Shown one piece after another: positions 1-8,821 of a stretch of 64,000 nt of DNA. The stretch is taken from the NCBI RefSeq assembly GCF_028473665.1, contig NZ_CP098774.1, positions 4,273,501 to 4,337,500 of the forward strand, written 5' to 3'. The position numbers and the translations under genes are program-made. The notes under the pieces are model-generated. The model was given only the letters and a program-made list of their open reading frames with translations. It searched no databases and was not told the origin of the DNA. The DNA comes from Sphingomonas sp. QA11 (GTDB lineage Bacteria; Pseudomonadota; Alphaproteobacteria; Sphingomonadales; Sphingomonadaceae). Within the stretch, counting starts at the first letter, position 1; every line of letters begins with the position of its first letter.

Positions 1-2972
1 AGGTTCTTCATCACGCCCAGGTTGAACGAGAGGTCGAAATAATTCTGCGCGCCAAGCTTCGGATAAGCGAAGCTGTTGAGCGCCGGCGCATTGGCCGCGC
101 CTGAGCGCAACGGCAGCAGATAGCGGTCGGTCGTGACCGAACCGATATAGCGATGCCGAACGCTGAGGCTGAGATCCCCGAGATTCCAGGTGACGCGCGA
201 CGTGCCGCGCCATGTCGGCAGCGGCTGGCCGCAGACAGTGCCGAACGCCCCGTCGCAATGGTTCTTGATGTTGGGGAAAGCAGCGACCGGGGTCGAGGTG
301 AAATCGTTGAGCCAGGTCACGTTGGTGCCGAAATCGAACGAACTCGTCTCGCTGAGGCCCGGGAAGCCGAAGCCGACATTAAGGTGATAGCGCGCGGCGA
401 AGTCGATGCCCGAGGTCTTGAGCGAGCCGGTATTGGCGTTGCGGATCTGCGCGACATAGGGATCCTGGATCGCGCCCGAATTCGGGTTGCGCTTGATCGC
501 CTGGCAATAGGCGCTGTTGGCGTCCTGGAGGATGTTGAAGCAGAGGTTCATCGTGTTGGCGAGGCCCCCGCCAAGCTGCGAAATCGCCCCGTCGAGCGTG
601 ATGTTGAAATAGTCGACGCTGATATAGAGCCCCTTGGCGAAGCTCGGGGTCAGTACGACGCCCGCCGTGAAGGTATCGGACTTTTCAGCACCCAGATTGG
701 CGTTGCCGCCCGAATCGACCGGAATGATCGGCTCGGGCTGGACGGCGGCGGTGAACACCGCAGCCGCCGGCACGCCGTTCGCGATGCAGACCGCACGGAC
801 CGCCGCCGTCTGCTGCGCGACCGGTGCGCGACTGGAGCAGGGATCAGTCGCCGTCTGGACCGAGCGGCTGCTACCGCCGAACAGCTCCGCCACGTTCGGC
901 GCGCGGATGGCGCGCTGATACTGGCCGCGGAAGGCGATATCCTTGTTCACGCGCCAGTCCAGCCCGCCGAGATAGGTCCACACGCCACCGACGCCCTTCA
1001 GGCTGTAATCGGAATAGCGGAACGCGGCGTTCGCGGTCAGGTTCTGGATGAAGGGCGTGTTGTGGATCAGCGGCACGCGGATTTCGCTGAACACCTCCTT
1101 GGCGGAGACCCGGCCGCTGGTCGGCAGGCCTGCGTTGAAGCCGGCCACGTCGCCCGAGGCAAGGAAGGTGTCGGGGCTAAACGTCGCGCTCGATTCGCGC
1201 CACTCGACACCGGTCGAGAAGCCGATCGGGCCGGCAGGAAGCGAGAAGAGGTTGCCGGTGATGTTGGCCGAGGCGACCTGAAGCTCCGCCGTGGTCGAGT
1301 TGGTCGCGCTGATCGAGATCGCCGCTGCGCAGGCAGCCGAGATGTTCTGGCCGAAGATATTGCACACCGGCGCCGCGCCGCCGACCGACAGCAGGGATGC
1401 CTGCAGGCGGCTGCGCGAGATCGCGTTGCTGAGCCGCGTCGTCTCTTCGGTGCGAGCATAGCTGTAGTAGACGTCGTACGACAGGTCGGTCAGGAAGCTG
1501 TCCGACGCGTTGCCCAGATCGCCCCGGAAGCCCCAAGCGCCGCGGAAGGTGTTGCGGCGGGAATCGGATCGGCGCGGGCCGAGTTCTAGATAACGTCGCC
1601 CTGCCGTGATCACCGCGAGGCCGTCACCGGCAGTGGTGGTCCGCGTCGTCGAACCGCTCGTCACCGTCGTCGTGCCGGTCTCGGCGAGATCGAGCTGGCG
1701 GAACACCTCCTGCAGCTGCGGCGTGAGATAGGGATTGTTGACGTTGAACAGCGTTGGCACGCCGACATTGCTCGGCGCGAGCCGGGCGCTCACCAGGTTG
1801 TTGGAATAGTGCAGCTCCATGTAGCCGGTGATGTTGTCGGTGAAATCATAATGGCCGAAGCTGTTGATCATCCAGCGCTCCTGCGGGACGATCAGATAAT
1901 TGTCGGGGCCGAGATTGAAATCGTCCTGCGGGGTGAGTGCCGGGCGCGCGGCCGTGCCGCCGTTGTTGAAGGTGAAGCCGCGCGAGCCAAGCGCCCCCAG
2001 GCCAGCGGCGGTGTAAGCAGCGTTCAACGCCGCATTCGTGCCGCCGAACGCCGGGATACCGGAGAAGCGGCCATTGGGGATGTCGCCGCTGCCGCCGGCG
2101 ATGAAGCCGAGCTGGCCGCCCGCCGAGGTGCAGGTCTGGCCCGACGGTACCACGAAAGGCGTGCCGGCACGGTTGGCGTTACCGGTGCCGGGAGCGACGC
2201 AGCCGTCCGAGAGCGAATCATAGGCGAAGTCGCCGCGCTCGCCGCGCGTGATCGCCTTGCGCCGCAGATAATTGCCCGAGACGACGAGGTTGCCGCGGCC
2301 ATCAGCGAAATTGCCGCCGAGCGTGACATCGAAATTATAAGTTGGCGTGCCGGTCGGCGTGGCGAGGTTGAGCTGGGCCTTGGCCTCAACCCCCTCGAAA
2401 TCGTCGCGCATGATGAAGTTGACGACACCGGTGATCGCGTCCGACCCGTAGACCGCCGAGGAGCCGCCGGTGACGACCTCGGTCCGCGCGATCAGCGAGG
2501 TTGGGATGGTGTTGAGATCAGTGATCTGGTCGGGGCCGTAGATCGCGAAGCGGCGGCCGTTGACCAGCACGAGATTGCGCGTCGGACCGAAGCCGCGAAG
2601 GTTGACGTTGGCGACGCCACCAGGCGCCGTGTTATCGGTCGCACCGCCATTCTGCGATGCGACGAACTGCGGCGAATCGCTCAGCAGCTTCTCGATATTG
2701 ACCGTGCCCGCGAGCTTGACATCCTCAGCGCTGATCACGCTGACCGGGGTCGAGGCATCGAATTCGGCGCGCTTGATGCGCGAGCCGGTGACGACGATCT
2801 CCTTCTCGTCCGCATTCGCTTCGTCCGGCGCGGCAGCCAGCGAAGCGCCCTGGTCGGTAGCGGGCGCTGCGGTATGCGCCGAGGCGACCGAGGCGAGGCT
2901 CAGGCCGGCGGCGACGAGCGCCGATCCGCACAGGAAGCGCGCGCGGTGGCTGATGATCCGGGTGTCTTTCAT
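1..2972 (-). CDS. TonB-dependent receptor, partial (3' end beyond window)
   Basis: This outer-membrane active transporter probably imports an oligosaccharide using TonB-ExbBD energy. The ATG at 2972 opens a signal peptide (about residues 1-32, ending ASVASA), followed by an acidic linker and the TonB-box-like EIVVTGSRI near residue 60. The plug domain then reads through SVISAEDV, VNLRGFG, LVLVNGRR and VVTGGSSAVYGSDAITGVVNF. The remainder is beta-barrel. About 990 residues are visible; the frame is still open at base 1, so the last barrel strands lie outside. The reading frame is intact. It is the first gene of a rhamnose/saccharide locus, which suggests a rhamnose-containing glycan as substrate (inference). 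LacI-like and IclR-like operator motifs lie upstream at 3126-3171, so it may be sugar-induced. Family call is firm; substrate is not. Confidence 0.93.
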   Translation of the reverse strand, partial: MKDTRIISHRARFLCGSALVAAGLSLASVASAHTAAPATDQGASLAAAPDEANADEKEIVVTGSRIKRAEFDASTPVSVISAEDVKLAGTVNIEKLLSDSPQFVASQNGGATDNTAPGGVANVNLRGFGPTRNLVLVNGRRFAIYGPDQITDLNTIPTSLIARTEVVTGGSSAVYGSDAITGVVNFIMRDDFEGVEAKAQLNLATPTGTPTYNFDVTLGGNFADGRGNLVVSGNYLRRKAITRGERGDFAYDSLSDGCVAPGTGNANRAGTPFVVPSGQTCTSAGGQLGFIAGGSGDIPNGRFSGIPAFGGTNAALNAAYTAAGLGALGSRGFTFNNGGTAARPALTPQDDFNLGPDNYLIVPQERWMINSFGHYDFTDNITGYMELHYSNNLVSARLAPSNVGVPTLFNVNNPYLTPQLQEVFRQLDLAETGTTTVTSGSTTRTTTAGDGLAVITAGRRYLELGPRRSDSRRNTFRGAWGFRGDLGNASDSFLTDLSYDVYYSYARTEETTRLSNAISRSRLQASLLSVGGAAPVCNIFGQNISAACAAAISISATNSTTAELQVASANITGNLFSLPAGPIGFSTGVEWRESSATFSPDTFLASGDVAGFNAGLPTSGRVSAKEVFSEIRVPLIHNTPFIQNLTANAAFRYSDYSLKGVGGVWTYLGGLDWRVNKDIAFRGQYQRAIRAPNVAELFGGSSRSVQTATDPCSSRAPVAQQTAAVRAVCIANGVPAAAVFTAAVQPEPIIPVDSGGNANLGAEKSDTFTAGVVLTPSFAKGLYISVDYFNITLDGAISQLGGGLANTMNLCFNILQDANSAYCQAIKRNPNSGAIQDPYVAQIRNANTGSLKTSGIDFAARYHLNVGFGFPGLSETSSFDFGTNVTWLNDFTSTPVAAFPNIKNHCDGAFGTVCGQPLPTWRGTSRVTWNLGDLSLSVRHRYIGSVTTDRYLLPLRSGAANAPALNSFAYPKLGAQNYFDLSFNLGVMKN

Positions 2973-3125
2973 AGGTTCCATCCCCTCTTGCGGCCTCCCC
3001 GCGGGAGGCGCTTCGTTTGTGTCCGTCCGCTTGCGCGGCCCTGCCGTTCGCCGATTACCGGTCTGGTTAGTCCGTTCGATCCGCGATGCCGCCCTGTTGT
3101 GTCGAACCTCGAAAGCAGCTTTCGA

Positions 3126-3137
3126 GGTAGCGCTACC
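3126..3137. promoter_or_regulatory. Perfect 12-bp palindrome GGTAGCGCTACC, LacI-family-type operator
   Basis: GGTAGCGCTACC is a perfect palindrome about 155 bp upstream of the TonB receptor start. The central AGCGCT with flanking TACC half-sites is the style of LacI-family operators known upstream of TonB receptors and sugar genes in Caulobacter and sphingomonads. No LacI regulator is encoded in the window, so the repressor would be elsewhere. Confidence 0.55.
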
Positions 3138-3154
3138 ACTTTTGGACGGCATTA

Positions 3155-3171
3155 TTTCTCATATTGTGGGA
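3155..3171. promoter_or_regulatory. IclR-operator-like motif upstream of the TonB receptor
   Basis: TTTCTCATATTGTGGGA at this site closely matches TTTCCCATATTATGGAA at 8647-8663, in the divergent region beside the IclR gene. The two differ at three of 17 positions. This suggests the receptor and the rhamnose genes share a regulator. The rest of 2973-3284 holds no gene I can support. Confidence 0.45.
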
Positions 3172-3284
3172 CTGCATTTTATAGAGTGAGAAGTGATGCG
3201 TCAATCACCGATTGCGATCCGTGGAATACATGTTCAAGATTTGGAATTGCGTGCCCCTCGGGGCACTGGCGGCACGTCCCGCGA

Positions 3285-5510
3285 TCAGGGCAAATGCCTG
3301 ATCCCCTCGGCGCGTACCGTCCACCCCTGTTTCGGGAAACCCGGCGCCTGGCCGCTTGATCCATCCCATCCGGCCGCCATCATCCCGGCTGCCAGCAAGA
3401 GGCTGCCATTGGAGGGAAAATAGGTTTCCGCCACCCTGGTATAGCCCGGCCCGTCCGGCCCGCCTTTGGACGTAGGATCGAGGTTTACGCGTGACGTCAT
3501 ACCATTCACGCCCCATTGGTTGTTCGCGACATCGCGGAACAGCCAGTCGACCGCCTTTTCCGGCTCGCCAAGCCGCGCCGCGGTCATCGCGATCATCGGA
3601 TAATCCCAACCCCAGGTCTGGCGGAGGTCCCAGTCGGCCTCCACCGCGGCAAGCGTCCGGCGCATCGTGGCACGATCGATCCGGTCGCCGCCGATCATGC
3701 CGAAGGCCATCAGGAAGGACGGATGATCGCGGTTGAGGCAGGGCGCAGCCACCGCATTGCGTCGACAGGCGGGCGACGAGGTGTTCAGCCAGAAATCGGG
3801 CTCGGTCGCGACCGGCAGGTACAGGCCGTCGCGTTCAGGCACCGGGCCGAGCCCTTCGATCACCTTGTCCCAGCCCACTTCGCGCTTGAGCCCGCGCCGT
3901 TCGCGCCAGACCTGGGCGGTCTTCAGTCCCCAGCGGAAATATTCGATCTCGAACGCCGGGTTCACCGTCGTCATCGGATCGTGATTCTCCTGGACCGGGA
4001 CGATCGGCGGCCCGAGCACGAAGCGTTTGCCCGCCGCGTCCCAGCGCGGCCAGGTTGCGAGCAGCCGCGCGGTCTGGTCAACCAGGTCGCCATAGCGCGC
4101 GAGCGTCGCTGTGTCGGGATTCGCGCGGTACAGCAGTTCCGCCAGATAGATCGGGTGCGGCTGCTGCCACATGATGAAGGGGTTGATCGGGCTTGGACTG
4201 TTATAGCCCTCCGGCCCCGACATCTTGGTCCACCACGCGCCCTGCACGCCGTGGCGCGCTGCCTCGGCCCGGGCCTGGGGCAAATGATCGAGATACCAGC
4301 CCATCGACCGTTCGAGCAGCGCGGGCCGGCCCCAGAGCGCGAAATGCCCGGCATGCCAGGGATGCATTTCGAGATGGAACTTGCCGTTCCAACTGTTCGA
4401 GAACAGCCCTTCCTCCTGCGGGGGCACATCGCCCGCCTGGTTGATCGCCGCCAGATATTGCGACAGCACGATGCGCCGTTCGAGTTCCGGCGCGCGCGGA
4501 TCGGTGCTGCCGGTGAAGTCGATCATGCCGCCGTTCGACCAGTAATCGCGCCAGTGCTTCGAAACGGCGGCACTGACCGCGGGATAGTCGGCGCGGGGCG
4601 CGGGTTTGCGCGTCCGGTCAAAGCTGACGAACACCACCATCCGGTCGCCGCTCCTTGCGGCGACATGGATGACGTGAGGCCCTGCCCGGGTGATGGACGC
4701 CCCGGTGGCCGCTATGGCCGAATAATAGACCGTGTCGTCGATTCGATTGCTCAGCAGCAGCGCGCCGGGGCCGCGCGCCAGCACGGTCGTCTGCCGGCGC
4801 GCCGTGGCGCCATAGTCGGACGGGTCGGGATTAAGGACCCGCGACACGCCAGGATAGGCGACATCCACGCCGATCCGGCCGTTCGCGACCATGGGCGAAC
4901 GAATCTCGACCATCAGCATGTCGCGATCGGGATGAACGCGCGTCGTCACCGCCACTGGCTGGCCATCGAAGTGGAAGCTGCTGTTCAGCGCCCCGCTCCA
5001 CAGGTCGAGATGCTGGCGCGTGGCGGACAAGGCCTCGAACCGGGCAAGCCTGCCGTCCCTGCCCTTCAGCGCCAGCGCAACCCGGCCGAGCGAGAAGCGG
5101 TGGGGATTCTCGCGCAGCCAAACGAGCGCCGGATTAGTCTTCAGCGCGTCGAAATCGCGCATGTACGAATAGGGCTGCGTGCCGCCGCCGGGTACTGGCA
5201 CCTGCACCAGCCCGTTCGCCTCGGTATAGCCATGCGGATTGGGGAAGCTGTGCCACGCCCATTGCGCCATGGTCAGCAACGGCGCGACCGTCGAATATTG
5301 CTCCGGGAAGGTCTGCAGGCCGGTGATGTCGGCGGTGAAGCCGAGACTGCCATTGCCCAGCATCAGCGGGGCGTGGGGATCGACCTTCGTCAGCGTCACG
5401 TCGTGGCGCTTGACCAGTGCCACCCGGTCGATCGGCCGGTCAGTCGGTTGCGCCGCGACGGACGCCCCGGCGGTCAGCAGCAGGGCGACCGCGAGCAGCT
5501 TCGCCCTCAC
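3285..5510 (-). CDS. Secreted six-hairpin glycoside hydrolase (GH65/GH95-like), putative
   Basis: Predicted periplasmic glycosidase of 741 residues. A signal peptide occupies about residues 1-20 (ends GASVAA). The N-terminal part has the LMLGNGSLGFTAD pattern seen at the start of GH65/GH95-type proteins, and the C-terminal half, rich in Trp and Gly (WGWDYPMIAMTAARLG, YFPSNGSLLLAAGMMAAGW), fits an (alpha/alpha)6 barrel. I cannot assign the catalytic acids. The start is GTG at 5510, overlapping the stop of the upstream dehydratase as GTGA, which indicates translational coupling. The neighbouring rhamnose-catabolism genes suggest it removes a sugar from a rhamnose-containing glycan, but an alpha-rhamnosidase-like or other inverting activity is equally possible. 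Confidence 0.62.
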   Translation of the reverse strand: MRAKLLAVALLLTAGASVAAQPTDRPIDRVALVKRHDVTLTKVDPHAPLMLGNGSLGFTADITGLQTFPEQYSTVAPLLTMAQWAWHSFPNPHGYTEANGLVQVPVPGGGTQPYSYMRDFDALKTNPALVWLRENPHRFSLGRVALALKGRDGRLARFEALSATRQHLDLWSGALNSSFHFDGQPVAVTTRVHPDRDMLMVEIRSPMVANGRIGVDVAYPGVSRVLNPDPSDYGATARRQTTVLARGPGALLLSNRIDDTVYYSAIAATGASITRAGPHVIHVAARSGDRMVVFVSFDRTRKPAPRADYPAVSAAVSKHWRDYWSNGGMIDFTGSTDPRAPELERRIVLSQYLAAINQAGDVPPQEEGLFSNSWNGKFHLEMHPWHAGHFALWGRPALLERSMGWYLDHLPQARAEAARHGVQGAWWTKMSGPEGYNSPSPINPFIMWQQPHPIYLAELLYRANPDTATLARYGDLVDQTARLLATWPRWDAAGKRFVLGPPIVPVQENHDPMTTVNPAFEIEYFRWGLKTAQVWRERRGLKREVGWDKVIEGLGPVPERDGLYLPVATEPDFWLNTSSPACRRNAVAAPCLNRDHPSFLMAFGMIGGDRIDRATMRRTLAAVEADWDLRQTWGWDYPMIAMTAARLGEPEKAVDWLFRDVANNQWGVNGMTSRVNLDPTSKGGPDGPGYTRVAETYFPSNGSLLLAAGMMAAGWDGSSGQAPGFPKQGWTVRAEGIRHLP

Positions 5511-6991
5511 AAGGTCACGCCCCGCTTCCAGATCGCGATCTCGCGTTCGCCATTGCGCTCGGACGCGGTCTGTTTGCCCGACGCGATCGCGCGGATCGTG
5601 TCGAGCAGCGCCTCGGCGGCCTGATCCATCCCCTTGTCGAGCACCTGCCCGGCATCGAAGTCGATCCAGTTCGGCTTGCGCTCGGCCAGCGGCGTGTTCG
5701 AGGCGATCTTGATCGTCGGGGCGGGAAAGCCGAGCGGCGTGCCACGCCCGGTGGTGAACAGGATGATGGTCGCGCCAGCCGCGGTCAGCGCGGTCGAGGA
5801 AACGGCATCGTTGCCCGGCGCCTCAAGCAGCGTCAGCCCGGTACGGCGCACCCGCTCTCCATAATGAAGTACGTCGGTGACGGTCGCGTGCCCTGCCTTC
5901 TGCACCGCGCCGAGCGATTTTTCCTCAAGCGTGGTGATGCCGCCGGCGATGTTGCCGGGCGAAGGGTTCTCCGACACCGGCTCGCCATGTTCAGTGAAAT
6001 AGCGTTTGAAGTCATTGACCAGCGCGCCGATGCCGTCGAACACCTGCTCGTCCAGAGCCCGGTCCATCAGCAATTGTTCCGCGCCGAAGATCTCGGGGAT
6101 TTCGGTCAGGATCGCCGTGCCGCCCGCCCGCGTGACCGCGTCGCTCATCCGCCCGACCAGCGGATTCGCGGTCAGCCCGGAAAAGCCGTCCGAGCCGCCG
6201 CATTTCACGCCGAGCACCAGATCCGAGAGCGGCACTGGGGTGCGCTCGACCTTCGCCGCTTCCTCGACAAGGGCGTCGACCAGGACGAGCCCTTCCTCGA
6301 TTTCGTCGCCGGCAACCTGTGCCGCGACCGTGCGGATCCGGCCATGCAGCGCCGGATCGATCTCGGCGAGGAGCCGGTCGAGCTGGTTGGATTCGCACCC
6401 GAGCCCGACCAGCAGCACGCCGCCGGCATTGGGATGCGCGGCCAGGGCAGCGAGGATCGATCGGGTACCGTCCAGGTCGCCACCAAGCTGCGAGCAGCCA
6501 AAGGGATGGGCCAGCGCCAGCACGCCGTCGACCCGTCCGGCATGGCGGCGCCCGGCGATCTCCGCGATCTTCTGCCCGGTGCGCCCGACGCATCCGACGG
6601 TCGGGATGATCCAGATCTCGTTGCGCGTGCCGACCCGGCCATCGGCGCGGCGATAGCCGGCGAAACCGGTGGCGGGCACCATCGCCTCCGCCTCATGGAC
6701 GTGCGGGCGCCAGACATAGTCGCCGCTTGTCGCAAGAGCCGTCGCGACATTGTGGACATGCACATGGTCACCCGGTGCGATGTCGGCGATGGCGACACCG
6801 ATCGGGAAGCCGAACTTCAGCACCGGATCGCCGGCATGAAGCGCATGGACCGCGATTTTGTGGCCACGGCCGATCGGCCGAGTCAGCGTCACTTCGACAT
6901 CGCCGACGGTCGCGACAGTACCGGCATCCAGATCGTGGAGCGCGGTCGCGACGCTGTCATGGGCATCGACGCGGAACAGCGACAGGGTCAT
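5507..6991 (-). CDS. UxaA-family altronate/galactarate-type dehydratase
   Basis: Protein of 494 residues with the UxaA/GarD architecture. An N-terminal SAF domain (about residues 1-75, GRGHKIAVHAL then GDPVLKFGFPIG) is followed by the large C-terminal domain beginning FAGYRRADGRVGTRNE and continuing IIPTVGCVGRTGQ, with CGGSDGFSGLTANPL later. These are iron-dependent sugar-acid dehydratases that convert aldonates or aldarates to 2-keto-3-deoxy acids. It lies 28 bp after L-rhamnose dehydrogenase and is coupled to the downstream glycosidase. Because rhamnonate dehydratase is already encoded at 8822, this one probably acts on another sugar acid, for example a uronate-derived altronate or a 6-deoxy-aldonate; the exact substrate is inference. 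Confidence 0.8.
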   Translation of the reverse strand: MTLSLFRVDAHDSVATALHDLDAGTVATVGDVEVTLTRPIGRGHKIAVHALHAGDPVLKFGFPIGVAIADIAPGDHVHVHNVATALATSGDYVWRPHVHEAEAMVPATGFAGYRRADGRVGTRNEIWIIPTVGCVGRTGQKIAEIAGRRHAGRVDGVLALAHPFGCSQLGGDLDGTRSILAALAAHPNAGGVLLVGLGCESNQLDRLLAEIDPALHGRIRTVAAQVAGDEIEEGLVLVDALVEEAAKVERTPVPLSDLVLGVKCGGSDGFSGLTANPLVGRMSDAVTRAGGTAILTEIPEIFGAEQLLMDRALDEQVFDGIGALVNDFKRYFTEHGEPVSENPSPGNIAGGITTLEEKSLGAVQKAGHATVTDVLHYGERVRRTGLTLLEAPGNDAVSSTALTAAGATIILFTTGRGTPLGFPAPTIKIASNTPLAERKPNWIDFDAGQVLDKGMDQAAEALLDTIRAIASGKQTASERNGEREIAIWKRGVTL

Positions 6992-7019
6992 GGATTCTCC
7001 ATCGGTGCCCTGACGGGCC

Positions 7020-7781
7020 TTATTGCAGGTTCACGAACGCGCCGCCGTCCACCAGCAGCGCCGCGCCGGTCACATATCTGGCAAGATCGGAAGCGAGGAA
7101 GACGATCGGCCCGGCAAGGTCGTCAGGCTGGCCGAGACGACCGAGCGGGATGCGCCCCTCCATATAGGCTCGCTTCGCCGGATCGGCGAGATCCTCCTTG
7201 TTGATGTCGGTCAGGATCGTGCCGGGCAGCACTGAATTGCAGCGGATGCCGTGCCGGCCGAGCGCGATCGCCGCCGACTGCATCAGCGAGTGCACGCCAG
7301 CCTTGGTCGGCGTGTAATGAGTCTGATATTCGCCGCCGACCAGGGCCGAGATCGAGGAGACCGCGACGATCGACCCACCGGTCTCCTGGGCCACCATGCG
7401 GTTCGCCGCGGCCTGGACCATGAAATAGGCGCCGTGGAGATTGACGCGCATGGTGCGCTCGAACGTCTCGACCGGCATGTCCAGAAAGGCGTGGAACGGG
7501 CAGATGCCCGCATTGCTGACGAACACATCGACCTTGCCGAGCGCCGCCACGGCCGAATCGACGAACGCGGTCGCGGTTGCCGGATCGGCCACATCGCCGT
7601 GCATCGCGAACGCGCGCCGCCCGAGCGCCTCGATCTCGGCGACGCAGCTCGCGGCGCCTTCATCGTCATGCAGATAGTTGATCGCCACGTCGGCGCCGTG
7701 CCGCGCTGCGCCGATCGCCGCAGCGCGGCCAATCCCCGCGGATGCCCCGGTGACGAGCATCGTCTTGCCTTCGAGCAGCAT
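7020..7781 (-). CDS. L-rhamnose 1-dehydrogenase (SDR family, LRA1-type)
   Basis: A cytoplasmic short-chain dehydrogenase of 253 residues, oxidising L-rhamnose to L-rhamnono-1,4-lactone in the non-phosphorylative pathway. It has the cofactor motif TGASAGIG (11-18), NAG at 90-92 and the catalytic Ser143, Tyr156 and Lys160. Segments such as NAGICPFHAFLDMP, VSSISALVGG, THYTPTKAG and the C-terminal LLVDGGAFVNLQ match what I recall of bacterial L-rhamnose dehydrogenases of Azotobacter and Sphingomonas. I chose ATG 7781 because the family begins MLL; the frame is open further upstream but that part overlaps the IclR gene. It starts 7 bp after that gene's stop. Confidence 0.85.
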   Translation of the reverse strand: MLLEGKTMLVTGASAGIGRAAAIGAARHGADVAINYLHDDEGAASCVAEIEALGRRAFAMHGDVADPATATAFVDSAVAALGKVDVFVSNAGICPFHAFLDMPVETFERTMRVNLHGAYFMVQAAANRMVAQETGGSIVAVSSISALVGGEYQTHYTPTKAGVHSLMQSAAIALGRHGIRCNSVLPGTILTDINKEDLADPAKRAYMEGRIPLGRLGQPDDLAGPIVFLASDLARYVTGAALLVDGGAFVNLQ

Positions 7782-7788
7782 ATTCCTC

Positions 7789-8634
7789 CTATCGACGCGA
7801 TCGTGGTGCGGGGCGCCGGGCAGCCCCTTCGGACCAGCCGAGATCCCGGCTGATGGCGACGGCCGTCGCACGGACATCGTCCGACAGCGCCTGCATCCGA
7901 TCGTCAGCCATATATTGCGCGGCGCTCGACACGCTGATCGCCGCGACGATCTGCCCGCCGACGCCGCGGATCGGCGCCGCGACGCAGCGGATCAGATCCT
8001 CATTCTCCTCAAGGTCGAACGCGCGGCCGACCTCGACATAGCGGCGCATCCGCTCCTCCCAGACCGCATAGTCGGCAGGGGGCGAACCGGCCGAGCGATC
8101 CTCCTCGAACAATCTGCTCCAATGGCGGGGATCGTCATCGAGCAGCAAGGCCTTGCCGAGCCCGGTCGAGGTGAGCGGCTGGCGGTCGCCGACCCGGCTG
8201 CTGATCTCCACCCGGCGGCGGCCGGGAATCTTGTCGAGATAGAGCGCCCGCTCGCTGTCGAGCACGCCGAGATGAACGGTATCCTCGGTCGCGGCGGCGA
8301 GATCCTCCAGATGCGGCCGCGCAACCTGCACCAGGTCGGTCTGCTGTTGCGCGTGGAAACCGAGTTCGAGCAGCTTGGGCCCGAAATGATAGCCGAGGCG
8401 CGGCACGAAGGTCAGGTAGCGCCGGTCGATCAGCGCGGTCGCCAGCCGGTGCGTGGTCGACCGGGTGAGACCGAGCTTCGCAGCGAGATCGGCGAGCGTG
8501 ATCGGGCCGTCGATGACCGCGTCGATCACATCGAGACCGCGCAACAGGGTCTGGCTGCCGGGCTGCGATTTGGCATCGCCAGCCGATTCTACCGCCTTTT
8601 CGGCTAAATCAGCATTTGACGGAGCGTTTCTCAT
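7789..8634 (-). CDS. IclR-family transcriptional regulator of the rhamnose locus
   Basis: Protein of 281 residues. An N-terminal winged helix-turn-helix (about 25-90; ITLADLAAKLGLTRSTTHRLATALI) is followed by the IclR effector-binding domain (about 100-265; TVHLGVLDSERALYLDKI, STGLGKALL). IclR regulators bind short palindromes and respond to sugar acids or keto-acids. It is divergently oriented to rhamnonate dehydratase and first in a minus-strand run with rhamnose dehydrogenase, so it is probably the local regulator and autoregulated through 8635-8821. The effector is unknown; a rhamnose catabolite such as a 2-keto-3-deoxy acid would be expected. Confidence 0.88.
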   Translation of the reverse strand: MRNAPSNADLAEKAVESAGDAKSQPGSQTLLRGLDVIDAVIDGPITLADLAAKLGLTRSTTHRLATALIDRRYLTFVPRLGYHFGPKLLELGFHAQQQTDLVQVARPHLEDLAAATEDTVHLGVLDSERALYLDKIPGRRRVEISSRVGDRQPLTSTGLGKALLLDDDPRHWSRLFEEDRSAGSPPADYAVWEERMRRYVEVGRAFDLEENEDLIRCVAAPIRGVGGQIVAAISVSSAAQYMADDRMQALSDDVRATAVAISRDLGWSEGAARRPAPRSRR

Positions 8635-8646
8635 CTAATAATATTC

Positions 8647-8663
8647 TTTCCCATATTATGGAA
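8647..8663. promoter_or_regulatory. Palindromic IclR-operator candidate between iclR and rhamnonate dehydratase
   Basis: The core CCATATTATGG (8651-8661) is a perfect inverted repeat around a central T, embedded in TTTCCCATATTATGGAA. It lies 13 bp upstream of the IclR start codon and is AT-rich in a GC-rich genome. A near copy is at 3155-3171 upstream of the TonB receptor, which supports a shared regulon. Confidence 0.5.
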
Positions 8664-8737
8664 TTTATCAAGCGATAATTCGCAGAGAGGAATGCGGGGA
8701 GCGTGCAATCTGATCCGCTACGGGCGGCATGGTTGCG

Positions 8738-8752
8738 TACCAAATGCTGGTA
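8738..8752. promoter_or_regulatory. Inverted repeat TACCA-N5-TGGTA upstream of rhamnonate dehydratase
   Basis: Perfect 5-bp arms separated by AATGC, 69 bp upstream of the ATG at 8822 and in the same divergent region as the IclR motif. It could be a second operator or a half-site array. The signal is short, so chance is a real alternative. Confidence 0.3.
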
Positions 8753-8821
8753 TGCCGTGCCTATAGCTATGTATGTGTCCGCCATCGCGGATGCCGGCCC
8801 TTCCCTCCTGGTGGAAGTCGC

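Noticed and set aside
1809..3359. 516-codon open frame on the plus strand
   Set aside because: Lies antisense to the TonB receptor; low-complexity Arg/Ala/Glu composition typical of high-GC antisense frames.
3516..5624. 702-codon plus-strand frame
   Set aside because: Antisense to the glycosidase, no recognisable domain, composition of a shadow frame.
5417..7204. 595-codon plus-strand frame
   Set aside because: Antisense to the UxaA-type dehydratase, which has clear family motifs.
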